Position numbers and translations under genes: made by a program
Notes under the pieces: model-generated
Databases searched by the model: none
What the model saw: the letters and a program-made list of their open reading frames with translations, nothing else
What the model was told of the DNA's origin: nothing
From: Brevundimonas sp. SH203
Lineage (GTDB): Bacteria > Pseudomonadota > Alphaproteobacteria > Caulobacterales > Caulobacteraceae
Length of the DNA: 64,000 nt
Reading direction: 5' to 3'
NCBI RefSeq assembly: GCF_002157625.1
Contig: NZ_BDMM01000004.1
Coordinates: 62,001-126,000 of the forward strand
Part shown: in pieces, positions 50,653 through 61,880 of the stretch
Layout: each line of letters begins with the position of its first letter
Numbering within the stretch: position 1 is the stretch's first letter

Positions 50653-53600
50653 ATGTTCAGCCTGCTGATCCTCGGCCTCGTCGCGGCCTATATGGCGATC
50701 CTGTTCGCCGTCGCCTGGTATCAGGAACGGCCGGCGACCCGCGCCAGGGGCAAGGGGCTGGGCGCGTCGGTCTATGCCCTGTCGCTGGCCATATACTGCA
50801 CCTCCTGGACCTATTACGGCGCAGTCGGCACGGCGGCGCGCGACGGGTGGGAGTATATGCCCATCTATATCGGCCCCATCATCGGCGTGACGCTGCTGTT
50901 CCCGCTGTGGCGCCGCATCGCCGCCGCCGCCCGGCGCGAGAACGTCGGCTCCGTGGCCGACTTCGTGGCCTCGCGATACGGCAAGAGCCAGGGGCTGGGC
51001 GCCGCCGTCACCCTGGTCGCCATACTGGGGGCCCTGCCCTATATCGCGCTGCAGCTGAAGTCGCTGTCGATGGCGGGCGAGCTGCTGACGGCGGGGACGC
51101 CCGTGGCGGGGTCCGAGCGGCTGACGGTTCTGGTGCTGGCCGGGGTTCTGGCCTTCTTCGCGGTCCTGTTCGGCGCCCGCCGGCCCGACCTGACCGAACA
51201 CAATCGCGGCCTGATCCAGGCCATCGGCCTGGAATCGATGGTGAAGCTGGGCGCCCTGCTGTTCGTCGCCGTCTTCGCCCTGGTCATGCTGGCGAACCAG
51301 GGGTCGCCGCCCCGGATCGTCGAGGCGCTGGGGGGCCTGGCCGCGCCGCCCGACATCACGCCCCGCTTCACCGCCATCACCCTGTTGTCGACCCTGGCGA
51401 TCTTCTGCCTGCCGCGTCAGTTCCACGTCGCCTTCGTGGAGGGCGCCCAGCCGTCCGACGTCCGGCGGGCGCGATGGATCTTTCCGCTGTATCTGATGAT
51501 GACCAGTCTGGCGGTGCTGCCGCTGGTGGCGGCGGGCGCCCTGTTCGCGCCGACGGTCAATCCGGACCTGCTGGTGCTGGCCCTGCCGTTCGAGCGGGGT
51601 CAGACCCTGTTGACCGCCGTCGTCTTCGTCGGCGGCTTCTCGGCCGCGACCGCCATGGTGATCGTGGAGGCCGTGGCCCTGTCGGCCATGGTGTCCAACA
51701 GTTTGATCCTGCCCTTCCTGGCGCGCGACCGCTGGCGGATGCGCGGCGACGCCTCGGACATGGCGGGGGTGATCCTGCAGGTGCGGCGCGGCGCCATCGT
51801 CGCGGTGCTGCTGCTCGCCTGGCTTTATTATCAGGCCACGGACCAGTCGCGCGGTCTGGCGGCCATGGGGTTGGTGTCGTTCGCCGCCATGGCCCAGCTG
51901 GCCCCCGCCCTGTTCGGCGCGGTCCTGTGGCGCGGCGGTCATGCGAAGGGGGCGCTGGCGGGTCTGGGGGTCGGGGTTCTGGTCTGGCTGATCCTTCTGG
52001 CCCTGCCCCAGCTGACGCCCGGCGCCCCCTGGCAAATCCATGTCATGATGGGGATCAAGGACCCGCTGGCGCTGGGGGTCTTCCTCAGTCTGGCGCTGAA
52101 TCTGGCGGTCTATGTCGGGGTGTCGCGCCTCGCCCGGCCGCGCCTGATCGACCGGGTCCAGGCCCGCGCCTTCGTGGACAGGATCGGCCCGGACTGGAGC
52201 GAGAACCGCCCCGCCCCGTCCGGCGCCTCGGTCGGCGACCTGCGCGCCCTGGTCGCCCGCTTCATCGGCGACGAGCGGGCCGAGCGCGCCTTTTCAGCCT
52301 GGGGGCGAGAGACCGCCGTGCGTCTGCGCGACGCCGATCCGGCCGACGCCGCCCTGGCCCGCGCGGCCGAGCGGATGCTGGCGGGGGCCATCGGCGCGGC
52401 CTCGGCCCGCCGCGTCATCGCCGCCGCCCTGGCCGGGGTGGGCCGGGCGCCCGAGGACGTGGTGCGGATGCTGGACGAGGCGTCCCAGGCGGTCCAGTTC
52501 AACCGCGACCTGTTGCAGACCACGCTCGACAACATCGACCAGGGCGTGATCGTGGTGGACGAGGATTTGCGCGTCACCGCCTGGAACCGGCGCTATGTGG
52601 CCATGTTCGACCTGCCCGTCGGCTTCGTCCACGTCGGCCTGCCCATCGCCACCATCTATCGCCTGAACGCCGAGCGGGGCGAGAGCCCGAACGACATCGA
52701 GGCCTGGGTCGAACGGCGGCTGGAGGCGCTGAGCCGCCGCATCCCCCACGACCATGAACGCCAGCAGCCCGACGGCCGTGTGCTGCGCTCGTCCGGGGCG
52801 CCGATCCCCGGCGGGGGCTACGCCACCAGCTATACCGACATCACCGCCCTGCGCCACGCCGCGCGTCAGTTGGAAGAGGCCAACGAGCGGCTGGAGGCGC
52901 GCGTCGCCGACCGCACCGCCCGGCTGGACGAGGCCCGCCGGATCGCCGAGGACGCCACCGCCTCCAAGACCCGGTTCCTGGCCGCCGCCAGCCACGACCT
53001 GCTGCAACCCCTGCACGCCGCCCGCCTGTTCATCGCGGCCCTGAAGGAGGAGCCGGCGGTGCAGGAGACGGCCAGCAGCACCCTGGCCGCCAACGCCGAC
53101 CGCGCCATCGACAGCGCCCACCGCCTGCTGACCGCCCTGTTGAACCTGTCCAAGCTGGAGGCCGGCGGGGTGCGGACCAATGTGACGCGGGTATCGCTGG
53201 GCGGTCTGTTCGACGATCTGCGGCGCGAGTTCGCGCCGGTGGCCGAGGCCAAGGGCCTGCGCCTGACCCTGACGCCGACGCGGCTGTGGGTCACGTCGGA
53301 TCGCGACCTGCTGCGCTCCATGCTGCAGAACCTGATCGCCAACGCCATCCGCTACACCGACCGGGGGCGGGTTCTGGTCGGGGCGCGGCGGGCCGGCGAC
53401 ACGGTGCGGCTGTTCGTCTGCGACACCGGGCGCGGCATTCCCGAGGCGCAGCAGGACACCGTCTTCGACGAGTTCGTTCGCCTGCCGGGCGCGGCGGTGG
53501 ACGAACCGGGCGCGGGCCTGGGCCTGGCCATCGTCAAGCGGCTGTCGCATCTGCTGGACCATCCGCTGTCGTTGAGGTCCGCCTTGGGGGCCGGCGCGAC

Positions 53601-54021
53601 CTTCCGCATCGACCTGCGCCGCTGCGCGCCCGACGCGGCCCCCGAGATCGCGCCGCCGCGCGACGTGCGCCTGCCGCTGGCGGGGCTGAGGGTGTTGTGC
53701 GTGGACAACGAGCCGGTGATCCTGGAGGCGCTGGACGCCCTTCTGACCCGCTGGGGCGCGCGGCCGACGCTGGCCGCCGGCGTGGAGGCGGCCGAAGCGG
53801 CGCAAGGGCCGTTCGACGCCGCCGTGGTCGATCTTCACCTCGGCGACGGGCCCGAGGGGTTCGCCGTGATCGACGGCTTGCGGGCGCAAGGTGTGCGACG
53901 CATCGCCCTCGTCACCGCCAACACCCGCGACGGCCTGAACGAACAGGCGACGGCGGCGGGCGCGGTCCTGTTGCCCAAGCCGATCAAGCCGGCGGCGCTG
54001 AAGGCCTTTCTGTCCAGCTGA
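50653..54021 (+). CDS. SLC5-domain hybrid sensor kinase (CrbS/MxtR type)
   Basis: A 1122-residue protein. Residues 1-490 are a sodium:solute-symporter (SLC5/PutP-like) domain with about 13 helices (LAIYCTSWTYYGAVGTAA near the start). Next come a linker, a PAS domain near 615-700 (NIDQGVIVVDEDLRVTAWNR) and a coiled coil (LEEANERLEARVADRTARL). HisKA has His781 in AAASHDLLQPLHAARL; HATPase includes CDTGRGIPEAQQD; the C-terminal receiver has Asp1060 in VVDLHLGDG. This is the CrbS/MxtR architecture that, in Vibrio and Pseudomonas, controls acetyl-CoA synthetase. Its stop abuts that of the response regulator. ATG 50653 starts at the first helix. Confidence 0.9.
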   Translation: MFSLLILGLVAAYMAILFAVAWYQERPATRARGKGLGASVYALSLAIYCTSWTYYGAVGTAARDGWEYMPIYIGPIIGVTLLFPLWRRIAAAARRENVGSVADFVASRYGKSQGLGAAVTLVAILGALPYIALQLKSLSMAGELLTAGTPVAGSERLTVLVLAGVLAFFAVLFGARRPDLTEHNRGLIQAIGLESMVKLGALLFVAVFALVMLANQGSPPRIVEALGGLAAPPDITPRFTAITLLSTLAIFCLPRQFHVAFVEGAQPSDVRRARWIFPLYLMMTSLAVLPLVAAGALFAPTVNPDLLVLALPFERGQTLLTAVVFVGGFSAATAMVIVEAVALSAMVSNSLILPFLARDRWRMRGDASDMAGVILQVRRGAIVAVLLLAWLYYQATDQSRGLAAMGLVSFAAMAQLAPALFGAVLWRGGHAKGALAGLGVGVLVWLILLALPQLTPGAPWQIHVMMGIKDPLALGVFLSLALNLAVYVGVSRLARPRLIDRVQARAFVDRIGPDWSENRPAPSGASVGDLRALVARFIGDERAERAFSAWGRETAVRLRDADPADAALARAAERMLAGAIGAASARRVIAAALAGVGRAPEDVVRMLDEASQAVQFNRDLLQTTLDNIDQGVIVVDEDLRVTAWNRRYVAMFDLPVGFVHVGLPIATIYRLNAERGESPNDIEAWVERRLEALSRRIPHDHERQQPDGRVLRSSGAPIPGGGYATSYTDITALRHAARQLEEANERLEARVADRTARLDEARRIAEDATASKTRFLAAASHDLLQPLHAARLFIAALKEEPAVQETASSTLAANADRAIDSAHRLLTALLNLSKLEAGGVRTNVTRVSLGGLFDDLRREFAPVAEAKGLRLTLTPTRLWVTSDRDLLRSMLQNLIANAIRYTDRGRVLVGARRAGDTVRLFVCDTGRGIPEAQQDTVFDEFVRLPGAAVDEPGAGLGLAIVKRLSHLLDHPLSLRSALGAGATFRIDLRRCAPDAAPEIAPPRDVRLPLAGLRVLCVDNEPVILEALDALLTRWGARPTLAAGVEAAEAAQGPFDAAVVDLHLGDGPEGFAVIDGLRAQGVRRIALVTANTRDGLNEQATAAGAVLLPKPIKPAALKAFLSS

Positions 54022-54633
54022 TCAGCCGGGGTCCATCTGCTTGGCCAGGATGACCGCCTGGGTGCGGTTCTGGACGCCCAGCTTGCGGAACACGCTGGTC
54101 AGGTGCGCCTTGATGGTGGCCTCGGACACGCCCAGGTCGAAGGCGATCTGCTTGTTCAGCCGCCCGGCCTTCAGGCCCTCCAGAATGCGAAGCTGCGAGG
54201 GGGTCAGGCTGGCCACCCGTTCGGCCAGACCGTCATCGGCGACCTCGGGCAGCTCGGGCGCCCAGCCGTCGCCGGCCAGGATGGCGGCGATGGCCTCGAC
54301 CATCTGCGGCAGGGCGGCGGACTTGGGAATGAAGCCGGCGGCGCCCAGCCCCAGGGCGTTTCGCACCACGGGGGCGTCCTCGCTGGCGGAGACCACCGCG
54401 ACGGGCACGGCTGGATGTTCGGCCCGCAACGCCGCCAGCCCCGCCATCCCCTCGCTGTCCGACAGCTTCAGGTCCAGCAGCAGCAGGTCGACGGGACCGG
54501 CTTGCAGCGCCGCCCGCGCCTCGGCCAGACTGGCGCATTCGATCACCTCGGCGCCCGGCGCAGCCTTGTCGACCGCCGAGCGCAGGGCGGCGCGAAACAG
54601 CGGATGGTCGTCGGCGACGACGATGCGATCCAT
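54022..54633 (-). CDS. LuxR-type response regulator (CrbR/ErdR type)
   Basis: A 203-residue regulator. The receiver domain (residues 1-120) has VADDHP and phospho-acceptor Asp54 in LLLLDLKLSD. The C-terminal GerE/LuxR helix-turn-helix is LTPSQLRILEGLKAG, then NKQIAFDLGVSEATIKAHL and RKLGVQNRTQAVIL. It is encoded convergently with the SLC5 hybrid kinase and next to acs. This is the partner arrangement of CrbS-CrbR (MxtR-ErdR), which activates acs on acetate. It probably binds the inverted repeats 58 bases upstream of its own start. Confidence 0.92.
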   Translation of the reverse strand: MDRIVVADDHPLFRAALRSAVDKAAPGAEVIECASLAEARAALQAGPVDLLLLDLKLSDSEGMAGLAALRAEHPAVPVAVVSASEDAPVVRNALGLGAAGFIPKSAALPQMVEAIAAILAGDGWAPELPEVADDGLAERVASLTPSQLRILEGLKAGRLNKQIAFDLGVSEATIKAHLTSVFRKLGVQNRTQAVILAKQMDPG

Positions 54634-54690
54634 CAGGCGTCCTTCCCTGCGCGGCGTCTGACCGGCCGCGTCGTCGCCCCCATGGCGCTG

Positions 54691-54729
54691 TTAGACTTTG
54701 GTCTAAACTAGACCAATGGCCAATGGTCT
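54691..54729. promoter_or_regulatory. Overlapping inverted repeats between regulator and acs
   Basis: TTAGAC-N4-GTCTAA (54691-54706) overlaps TTGGTCTA-N3-TAGACCAA (54698-54716). A further AGACCA/TGGTCT pair lies at 54710-54729, and CCAATGG is directly repeated at 54713 and 54720. Together they form an array of GGTCTA half-sites, as expected for a dimeric LuxR-type response regulator. The array could serve the regulator gene and acs at once. Confidence 0.65.
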
Positions 54730-54774
54730 GGCGACCGCATCGGCGGAAAGCTTTCCTCAAGGACGCCTGCGAAG

Positions 54775-54969
54775 ATGGGCGCGGAGGAGATCGATATGAC
54801 CCGCAACACCCTCATCGCGGACGCCGCCGTCCTCCAGCCCAACTTGATCTGCTCGCCGGTTAGGGCGTTTGATGTGGGCGCCGAGCTGATGTTTGCGGAT
54901 CGCGAGATCGAGACCGGCGCCAGCGGCGACATGACTCGTCTGATCCTGTTCGCCAAATATGGATTCTGA
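54775..54969 (+). pseudogene. C-terminal remnant of an outer-membrane porin
   Basis: A 64-codon open frame. Its last 40 residues (NLICSPVRAFDVGAELMFAD, then [14 protein letters not shown]) look like the final two beta-strands of a DcaP-type porin, including the terminal Phe needed for barrel insertion. The first 20 residues do not look like a signal peptide, and the rest of the barrel is missing. It therefore appears to be a deletion remnant that still has an open frame and an ATG with GGAG upstream. It ends 22 bases before the acs start. Confidence 0.55.
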
Positions 54970-54991
54970 TCCCCTGCCGGAGACGCCCCGC

Positions 54992-56929
<1,938 letters not shown>

Positions 56930-56944
56930 CGCAGGCTTGAGTAA

Positions 56945-56969
56945 AGGCCCGGGCTTCACCCCCGGGCCT
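56945..56969 (+). terminator. Hairpin after acs
   Basis: A nine-base perfect stem AGGCCCGGG/CCCGGGCCT has a seven-base loop, 15 bases after the acs stop. No T-run follows, so it may stabilise the mRNA or terminate weakly. Confidence 0.5.
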
Positions 56970-57012
56970 GGGCGGCCTATCACCACAGCGCCCGCCCCAT
57001 CCCGAGTTCGCC

Positions 57013-58017
57013 ATGCCCCGCTTCCTGTCCCGCCTGCCGATCGACGGCTATCTCTTGGCCCTGATCGGCATGGTGGTTCTGGCGGCGTTGGCGCCTGCAG
57101 CAGGGCAGGCGGCGGTGGTGCTGGACGGGGTGGTCAAGGTCGCCATCGCCCTGCTGTTCTTCCTGTACGGCGCGCGGATGTCGCCGGCCGCCATCGGCGC
57201 GGGCCTGATGCACTGGCGGCTTCAGGGCGCGGTCTTCCTCAGCACATTCCTGCTGTTTCCCGTGTTGGGTCTGGGCATCGTCTTTCTGATGCGTGGATCG
57301 CTGCAGCCCGACCTGCTGACGGGCATGCTCTATCTGTGCCTCCTGCCGTCCACGGTGCAGTCATCCATCGCCTTCACTTCCATCGCCAAGGGCAATGTGG
57401 CGGGCGCCCTGACCAGCGCCAGCCTGTCGAACCTGCTGGGCGTCATCATCACCCCCCTGCTGGTCGCATGGCTGATCGGCGGGGCGGGCGGGGGCGTCCG
57501 CCTGCAGTCCATCCTGGACATCGGCCTGCAGATTCTAGCCCCCTTCGCCGTGGGTCAGCTGTTTCGTCCGCTGCTGGTGGGCTGGCTGACGAGACACGCC
57601 AGGCTGACCAGTCTGGTCGATCGCGGCTCGATTCTGCTGATCGTTTACGCCGCCTTCAGCGAGGGCATGGTCGCGGGCGTCTGGTCGCAGGTGTCGCCGG
57701 GCGATCTGGCCAAGGTGCTGGCCTTGAACGTCGTGCTGCTGGCCATCGTGCTGGGCCTGACCCTGACCATCGGCCGCGCGCTGAAGTTCGACCGCGGCGA
57801 CCGGATCGTCATCCTGTTCTGCGGATCGAAGAAGGGGCTGGCCGCCGGGGTTCCGATGGCCAGCATCCTGTTCGCCAGCGCCTCCGTGCCGCTGATCGTG
57901 CTGCCGATCATGCTGTTCCACCAGATCCAGCTGTTCGCCTGCACCATCATCGCCCAGCGTTACGCCCGCGAAGATGCGGCCCGCCTGAAGGACGAGCCGC
58001 AGGTCGGAACCACCTAG
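57013..58017 (+). CDS. Bile acid:sodium symporter-family protein (YfeH-like)
   Basis: A 334-residue membrane protein with nine to ten helices. It follows the BASS-superfamily pattern of the YfeH group: [40 protein letters not shown] and [20 protein letters not shown]. These proteins resemble sodium-coupled organic anion transporters, and the substrate is unknown. Its 3' end overlaps that of leuA by four bases, tail to tail. It starts 83 bases after acs, beyond a hairpin. Confidence 0.88.
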   Translation: MPRFLSRLPIDGYLLALIGMVVLAALAPAAGQAAVVLDGVVKVAIALLFFLYGARMSPAAIGAGLMHWRLQGAVFLSTFLLFPVLGLGIVFLMRGSLQPDLLTGMLYLCLLPSTVQSSIAFTSIAKGNVAGALTSASLSNLLGVIITPLLVAWLIGGAGGGVRLQSILDIGLQILAPFAVGQLFRPLLVGWLTRHARLTSLVDRGSILLIVYAAFSEGMVAGVWSQVSPGDLAKVLALNVVLLAIVLGLTLTIGRALKFDRGDRIVILFCGSKKGLAAGVPMASILFASASVPLIVLPIMLFHQIQLFACTIIAQRYAREDAARLKDEPQVGTT

Positions 58018-59723
58018 CCGTCCGCCAGGCTCGGCGTCTTAGCCTTGATCGCTGCGCCGGCGCGGTTGGCGGCGCCCAGCAGGGCCTTCAGGGAGGCGGT
58101 GGCCACGTCCGGGTCCGTCGCCACGCCGAAGATGGCGCGGCCGTCCGCCGTTCGGCACTCGACATAGGCCGCCGCCTGGGCGTCGCCGCCCTGGCCGATG
58201 GCGTGTTCGTGGTAGTCCGCGATGTCCAGCGCCAGACCGCAATCTTCACGTAGAGCGTCCAGCACGCTGGACAGGAAGCCGTTGCCTCGCCCTGAAATCC
58301 GGCGTTCCTCGCCGTTCAGGCGGATACGGCCGGTGAAGCGGCGCTCCTTGCCGGGGGCCGAGCGGCCCTCTTCATAGTCGATCAGGGCGAACGGCCCATT
58401 GCCGCCTTCCGGCGCATAGACCGAACGGAACACGTCCCAGATGTCGGCGGCGGTCAGTTCGCGCCCCACCTCGTCGGCATAGGCCTGGACGTGCTGGCTG
58501 AAGTCGGCCTGCATCCGCTTGGGCAGTTTCAGCCCCTTGTCCTGCTCCAGCACCCAGGCGAAGCCGCCCTTGCCCGACTGGGAGTTGACGCGGATCACCG
58601 CCTCGTAGGACCGGCCCAGATCGGCCGGGTCGATGGGCAGATAGGGCACGTTCCAGATCTGGTCGTTGCGCTGGGCCTGGGCGGCGAAGCCCTTCTTGAT
58701 CGCATCCTGGTGGCTGCCCGAGAAGGCGGTGAAGACCAGTTCCCCGGCGTAGGGATGGCGCGGATGGACCGGCAGGGCGTTGCAGTGTTCGACCGTCTGG
58801 ATCACCCCGTCCATGTCCGAGAAGTCCAGCCCCGGATCGACCCCCTGGGTGTACAGATTCAGCGCCAGCGTCACCAGATCGACATTGCCGGTGCGCTCGC
58901 CATTGCCGAACAGACAGCCCTCGACCCGGTCGGCGCCGGCCATGACAGACAGTTCCGCCGCCGCCACGCCCGTCCCCCGGTCGTTGTGCGGATGGACCGA
59001 GATGATCACGCTGTCGCGCCGCGAGATGTGGCGGCAGAACCATTCCACCTGGTCGGCATAGACGTTCGGCGTCGCCGCCTCGACCGTGGCCGGCAGGTTG
59101 ATGATCAGCGGCTTTTCAGGCGTGGGCGCGATCACGTCCATCACCGCCTCGCAGACCTCCAGGCTGAAATCCAGCTCGGCGGTGGAGAAGGTCTCGGGGC
59201 TGTATTCGAAGCGCCAGTCGGTGTCGGGACGGCGTTCCGCCTGCTCGCGCATCCGGCTCATGCCCTCGACCGCGATGGCCTTCACCTGCGGGCGATCCAT
59301 GCCGAAGACGATCTGGCGCCAGGCTGGCGAGACGGCGTTGTACATATGGACCACGGCGGTCCGCGCGCCCTCCAGGCTCTCGAACGAACGGGCGATCAGA
59401 TCGGCCCGCGCCTGGGTCAGCACCTGCACCGTCACATCGTCCGGCACGGCGCCCGAGCGGATCAGGCCGCTGATGAAGTCGAACTCGGTCGCCCCGGCCG
59501 AGGGGAAGCCGACCTCGATCTCCTTGATCCCGATCTTCACCAACAGGTCGAAGAAGCGCTGCTTCTTCTCGGCGTTCATCGGGTCGATCAGGGCCTGGTT
59601 GCCGTCGCGCATGTCGGTCGACAGCCAGCGCGGCGCCTTGTCGATGGTCCGGCCGGGCCACTGGCGATCCGGCAGGTCCACGACCGGAAAGGGGCGATAT
59701 TTGATGGAGGGGTCGCGCAGCAC
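58014..59723 (-). CDS. leuA: 2-isopropylmalate synthase
   Basis: A 569-residue enzyme for the first committed step of leucine synthesis: 2-oxoisovalerate plus acetyl-CoA. The TIM-barrel domain carries [40 protein letters not shown] and [20 protein letters not shown]. The C-terminal 130 residues are the leucine-binding regulatory domain. Length and motifs fit the long (type 2) LeuA. GTG start with AGGAG eight bases ahead. I looked for a Leu-rich leader peptide in the 234 bases upstream and saw none. Confidence 0.96.
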   Translation of the reverse strand: MLRDPSIKYRPFPVVDLPDRQWPGRTIDKAPRWLSTDMRDGNQALIDPMNAEKKQRFFDLLVKIGIKEIEVGFPSAGATEFDFISGLIRSGAVPDDVTVQVLTQARADLIARSFESLEGARTAVVHMYNAVSPAWRQIVFGMDRPQVKAIAVEGMSRMREQAERRPDTDWRFEYSPETFSTAELDFSLEVCEAVMDVIAPTPEKPLIINLPATVEAATPNVYADQVEWFCRHISRRDSVIISVHPHNDRGTGVAAAELSVMAGADRVEGCLFGNGERTGNVDLVTLALNLYTQGVDPGLDFSDMDGVIQTVEHCNALPVHPRHPYAGELVFTAFSGSHQDAIKKGFAAQAQRNDQIWNVPYLPIDPADLGRSYEAVIRVNSQSGKGGFAWVLEQDKGLKLPKRMQADFSQHVQAYADEVGRELTAADIWDVFRSVYAPEGGNGPFALIDYEEGRSAPGKERRFTGRIRLNGEERRISGRGNGFLSSVLDALREDCGLALDIADYHEHAIGQGGDAQAAAYVECRTADGRAIFGVATDPDVATASLKALLGAANRAGAAIKAKTPSLADG

Positions 59724-59957
59724 CGTGCGTCTCCTGAACGTCTTGCGATCTTGAAGGGGTTTACGACAGCGTGTTCCGCCGCCGGGCAGCCGTCAGTCCC
59801 GGCGGCAGCCGATAAGTCGCAGACCCGCGCGCGAAAGCACGCAGGGCGAGGCCGTCAGGAGCGAGGCGAAAGAATTTACCACGCCCAAGCCTATCAAGGA
59901 TCGCCGGGAGAAACAATCCACCCCCCGACCGACGACCGGCGTGGAAGAGAGACCGAC

Positions 59958-60031
59958 TGGAGCGGGCAGCGGGAATCGAACCCGCACGAGCAGCTTGGGA
60001 AGCTGCCAGGCTACCACTACATCATGCCCGC
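59958..60031 (-). tRNA. tRNA-Gly (anticodon CCC)
   Basis: A 74-base cloverleaf including an encoded CCA. The acceptor stem GCGGGCA pairs with TGCCCGC. The D arm contains GTAGTGGTAG, and the anticodon stem GCAGC/GCTGC holds the loop TTCCCAA. The T arm GCGGGTTCGATTCCCGC is canonical. It reads GGG codons. It lies between leuA and the TraB-family gene, all leftward. Confidence 0.96.
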
Positions 60032-60116
60032 ATCGGGTCGGTCGAAGGCGGCGTGGACACGGCCCTCGCCCGACCCCTTAGCCCTTGGTCGGCGTCGGCT
60101 CAAGCGCGATGCGCGC

Positions 60117-61100
60117 CTATTGGACGGCCTGGACGTCCACGCCGCGCGCCTTCAGCTGGGCCTGGACGCTGTCGGCGCCCGCCAGATGTCCGGCGCCCAC
60201 GGCGATGAAGGCCGTGCCCGAGCCTTGAAGCAGGGTCTGGATCTGGTTCGCCCAGTCGGCGTTCCGGTTCACCAGCAGCGCCTGATAGAGGGCCGGAGAG
60301 GCGTCCTTCATCTCTTCAACCATGACCCGGTCGATGGCGTCCACGTCGCCGCTGGCCCAGGCCGAGACCATTTCGTCCAGCTTGGTCGCGGCGTTCTCGT
60401 AGTCCTTCAGCGTCTCGCGCAGGAAGGCCAGCTGCACGTCGTCGGGCAGGTCAGCCAGAATGCCTATCTGTTTGTCGATCGTCTCGAAGCCGTGGATCGG
60501 CTTGCCCGCCGCCTCGGCCCGCGCCTTCAGCACCAGTTCGACGCCGGACTTGGGATCGTAGCCGGCCTTGACCAGGGGCGCGACCGACAGGCTGAGCGCC
60601 GCCAGCCAGGGCCGCATCGGCTGAAGCTGGGCGGCGGAGGCGCCCATCGACTGGGCGGCGGCGTCCAGCTGCGTATTTTCTTCGGGCGTCAGGCGGCTGG
60701 ACAGCGGCGTGTCCAGCGACAGGCCCCGCTGCTGGATCAGGGGCATCAGGGCGGCCTGATCGTCGGGGTTGCTGATCTCGAACCAGATGTCCGAGGCGCT
60801 GTCGAAGGCGGCCTGGACGCGCGGACTGGCCCAGCCGGTCGTCGGACGCAGCACATGGACCGAGCCGAACAAATACAGGGTCGAATCCGCATCCTTGACC
60901 ACCCACAGCGCCGGTCCCTGACCCTGGATCGGCGCCGGGGCGGCGGCGGTCGGGGCGGGTTGGGCCTGCGTCAGGGCCTCGGCATGGGCCTGAACGGGCG
61001 AACCCGCGACGGCGGCGAACAGGGCCAGACCGCCGGCGACGCCGACGGCGCCCCGAGCGACAGTGAAGACCGAGGTCTTGAGCAGGCGAACCAAGGTCAT
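60117..61100 (-). CDS. TraB/GumN family exported protein
   Basis: A 327-residue protein with an N-terminal signal or anchor (residues 10-40, ending QAHAEA). The family motif STLYLFGSVHVLRP (GSxH) is present, and the matching C-terminal AFIAVGAGHLAGADSVQAQL follows. TraB/GumN proteins have a Tiki-like metalloprotease fold, with conserved His and Glu, but most bacterial members have no known substrate. It is probably periplasmic. It may share a transcript with the XRE and membrane protein genes upstream. Confidence 0.88.
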   Translation of the reverse strand: MTLVRLLKTSVFTVARGAVGVAGGLALFAAVAGSPVQAHAEALTQAQPAPTAAAPAPIQGQGPALWVVKDADSTLYLFGSVHVLRPTTGWASPRVQAAFDSASDIWFEISNPDDQAALMPLIQQRGLSLDTPLSSRLTPEENTQLDAAAQSMGASAAQLQPMRPWLAALSLSVAPLVKAGYDPKSGVELVLKARAEAAGKPIHGFETIDKQIGILADLPDDVQLAFLRETLKDYENAATKLDEMVSAWASGDVDAIDRVMVEEMKDASPALYQALLVNRNADWANQIQTLLQGSGTAFIAVGAGHLAGADSVQAQLKARGVDVQAVQ

Positions 61101-61153
61101 GTCGGGTCCTTGTTAGAACGGGAGGCGGCGATCGGCGCGGCGTGCCGGCCGGG

Positions 61154-61342
61154 CTATTCGCAAAAGATGGATTCGATGGGCTGGCCGAAGACGCGGGCGA
61201 TCTTGAAGGCCAGAGGCAGGGAGGGATCGTAGCGGCCGGTTTCCAGCGCATTCACGGTCTGGCGCGACACGCCCAGCTGTTCGGCCAGCTGCGCCTGGCT
61301 CCAGTCGCGTTCGGCGCGCAGGACCTTGAGACGGTTGTTCAT
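61154..61342 (-). CDS. Small XRE-family regulator
   Basis: A 62-residue protein that is just a helix-turn-helix (RDWSQAQLAEQLGVSRQTVN followed by ALETGRYDPSLPLAFKIARV), ending in IESIFCE. This compact form resembles the YozG-like regulators that usually sit next to a small membrane protein gene. Here the upstream neighbour is a four-helix membrane protein, only three bases away, so the two are coupled. Confidence 0.9.
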   Translation of the reverse strand: MNNRLKVLRAERDWSQAQLAEQLGVSRQTVNALETGRYDPSLPLAFKIARVFGQPIESIFCE

Positions 61343-61345
61343 GGC

Positions 61346-61789
61346 TCAGCCCCGCATCCGCGCCAGCCACCACCAGCCCCAGGCCAGGGCGTAGTCGGCC
61401 AGCTGGAACAGCAGGATGCTCATCATTCCGCCGACGATCAGGTCGCCGGCGTTGGCGTCGGCGCTCATGAACCGGCCGAGATCGACGTTGCGGGTTGTCA
61501 CGGTCAATACGAGGGCGAGCCCCACGGCCATTCCGGCGCTGCCGCCCCAGTACCACGCCCATTTGTGCGCCTCGCGGGCGGCCTCGTCGAGACGACGCCA
61601 CCACCAGATCGTGACGACGAGAACCGCGGCCATGACGGCGATCAGGAAGGCGCCCGATCCGATCAGACCGCCGACGCCGGGTCGATCCGACAGGATGGCC
61701 GCGCCGATCCCGGCGACCACCCCCAGGACGAACAGCACGACGACGATGCCGATGACGCCGACTGCGCCGAGAGGTTTGACGGATTTCAT
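61346..61789 (-). CDS. Four-helix membrane protein paired with XRE regulator
   Basis: A 147-residue membrane protein with four helices, at about residues 8-32, 43-63, 85-100 and 115-140, and a Trp-rich segment (VVTIWWWRRLDEAAREAHKW). The E-A-xxE/HKWAW loop after helix 2 is a recurring feature of small membrane proteins coupled to compact XRE regulators (DUF2178-like). The function of the pair is not established. It is the first gene of a leftward operon. Confidence 0.75.
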   Translation of the reverse strand: MKSVKPLGAVGVIGIVVVLFVLGVVAGIGAAILSDRPGVGGLIGSGAFLIAVMAAVLVVTIWWWRRLDEAAREAHKWAWYWGGSAGMAVGLALVLTVTTRNVDLGRFMSADANAGDLIVGGMMSILLFQLADYALAWGWWWLARMRG

Positions 61790-61880
61790 GACGGGCCTCG
61801 CCGTTCGCCGAATGCTTAGACAAGCCTCTTTTACATCAGCCCTTCACGATGTCAAACACCCTTTCCAGAACGAGAAGGCG

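Noticed and set aside
59724..59957. Leucine attenuator or leader peptide ahead of leuA
   Set aside because: No short frame with a run of Leu codons followed by alternative hairpins was seen.
59958..60031. Integration site of a mobile element at the tRNA-Gly gene
   Set aside because: No integrase, direct repeat of the tRNA 3' end or compositional change flanks the tRNA.
58491..61232. 913-codon plus-strand frame across leuA, the tRNA and the TraB gene
   Set aside because: It runs antisense through three well-supported features and through a tRNA, so it cannot be a gene.
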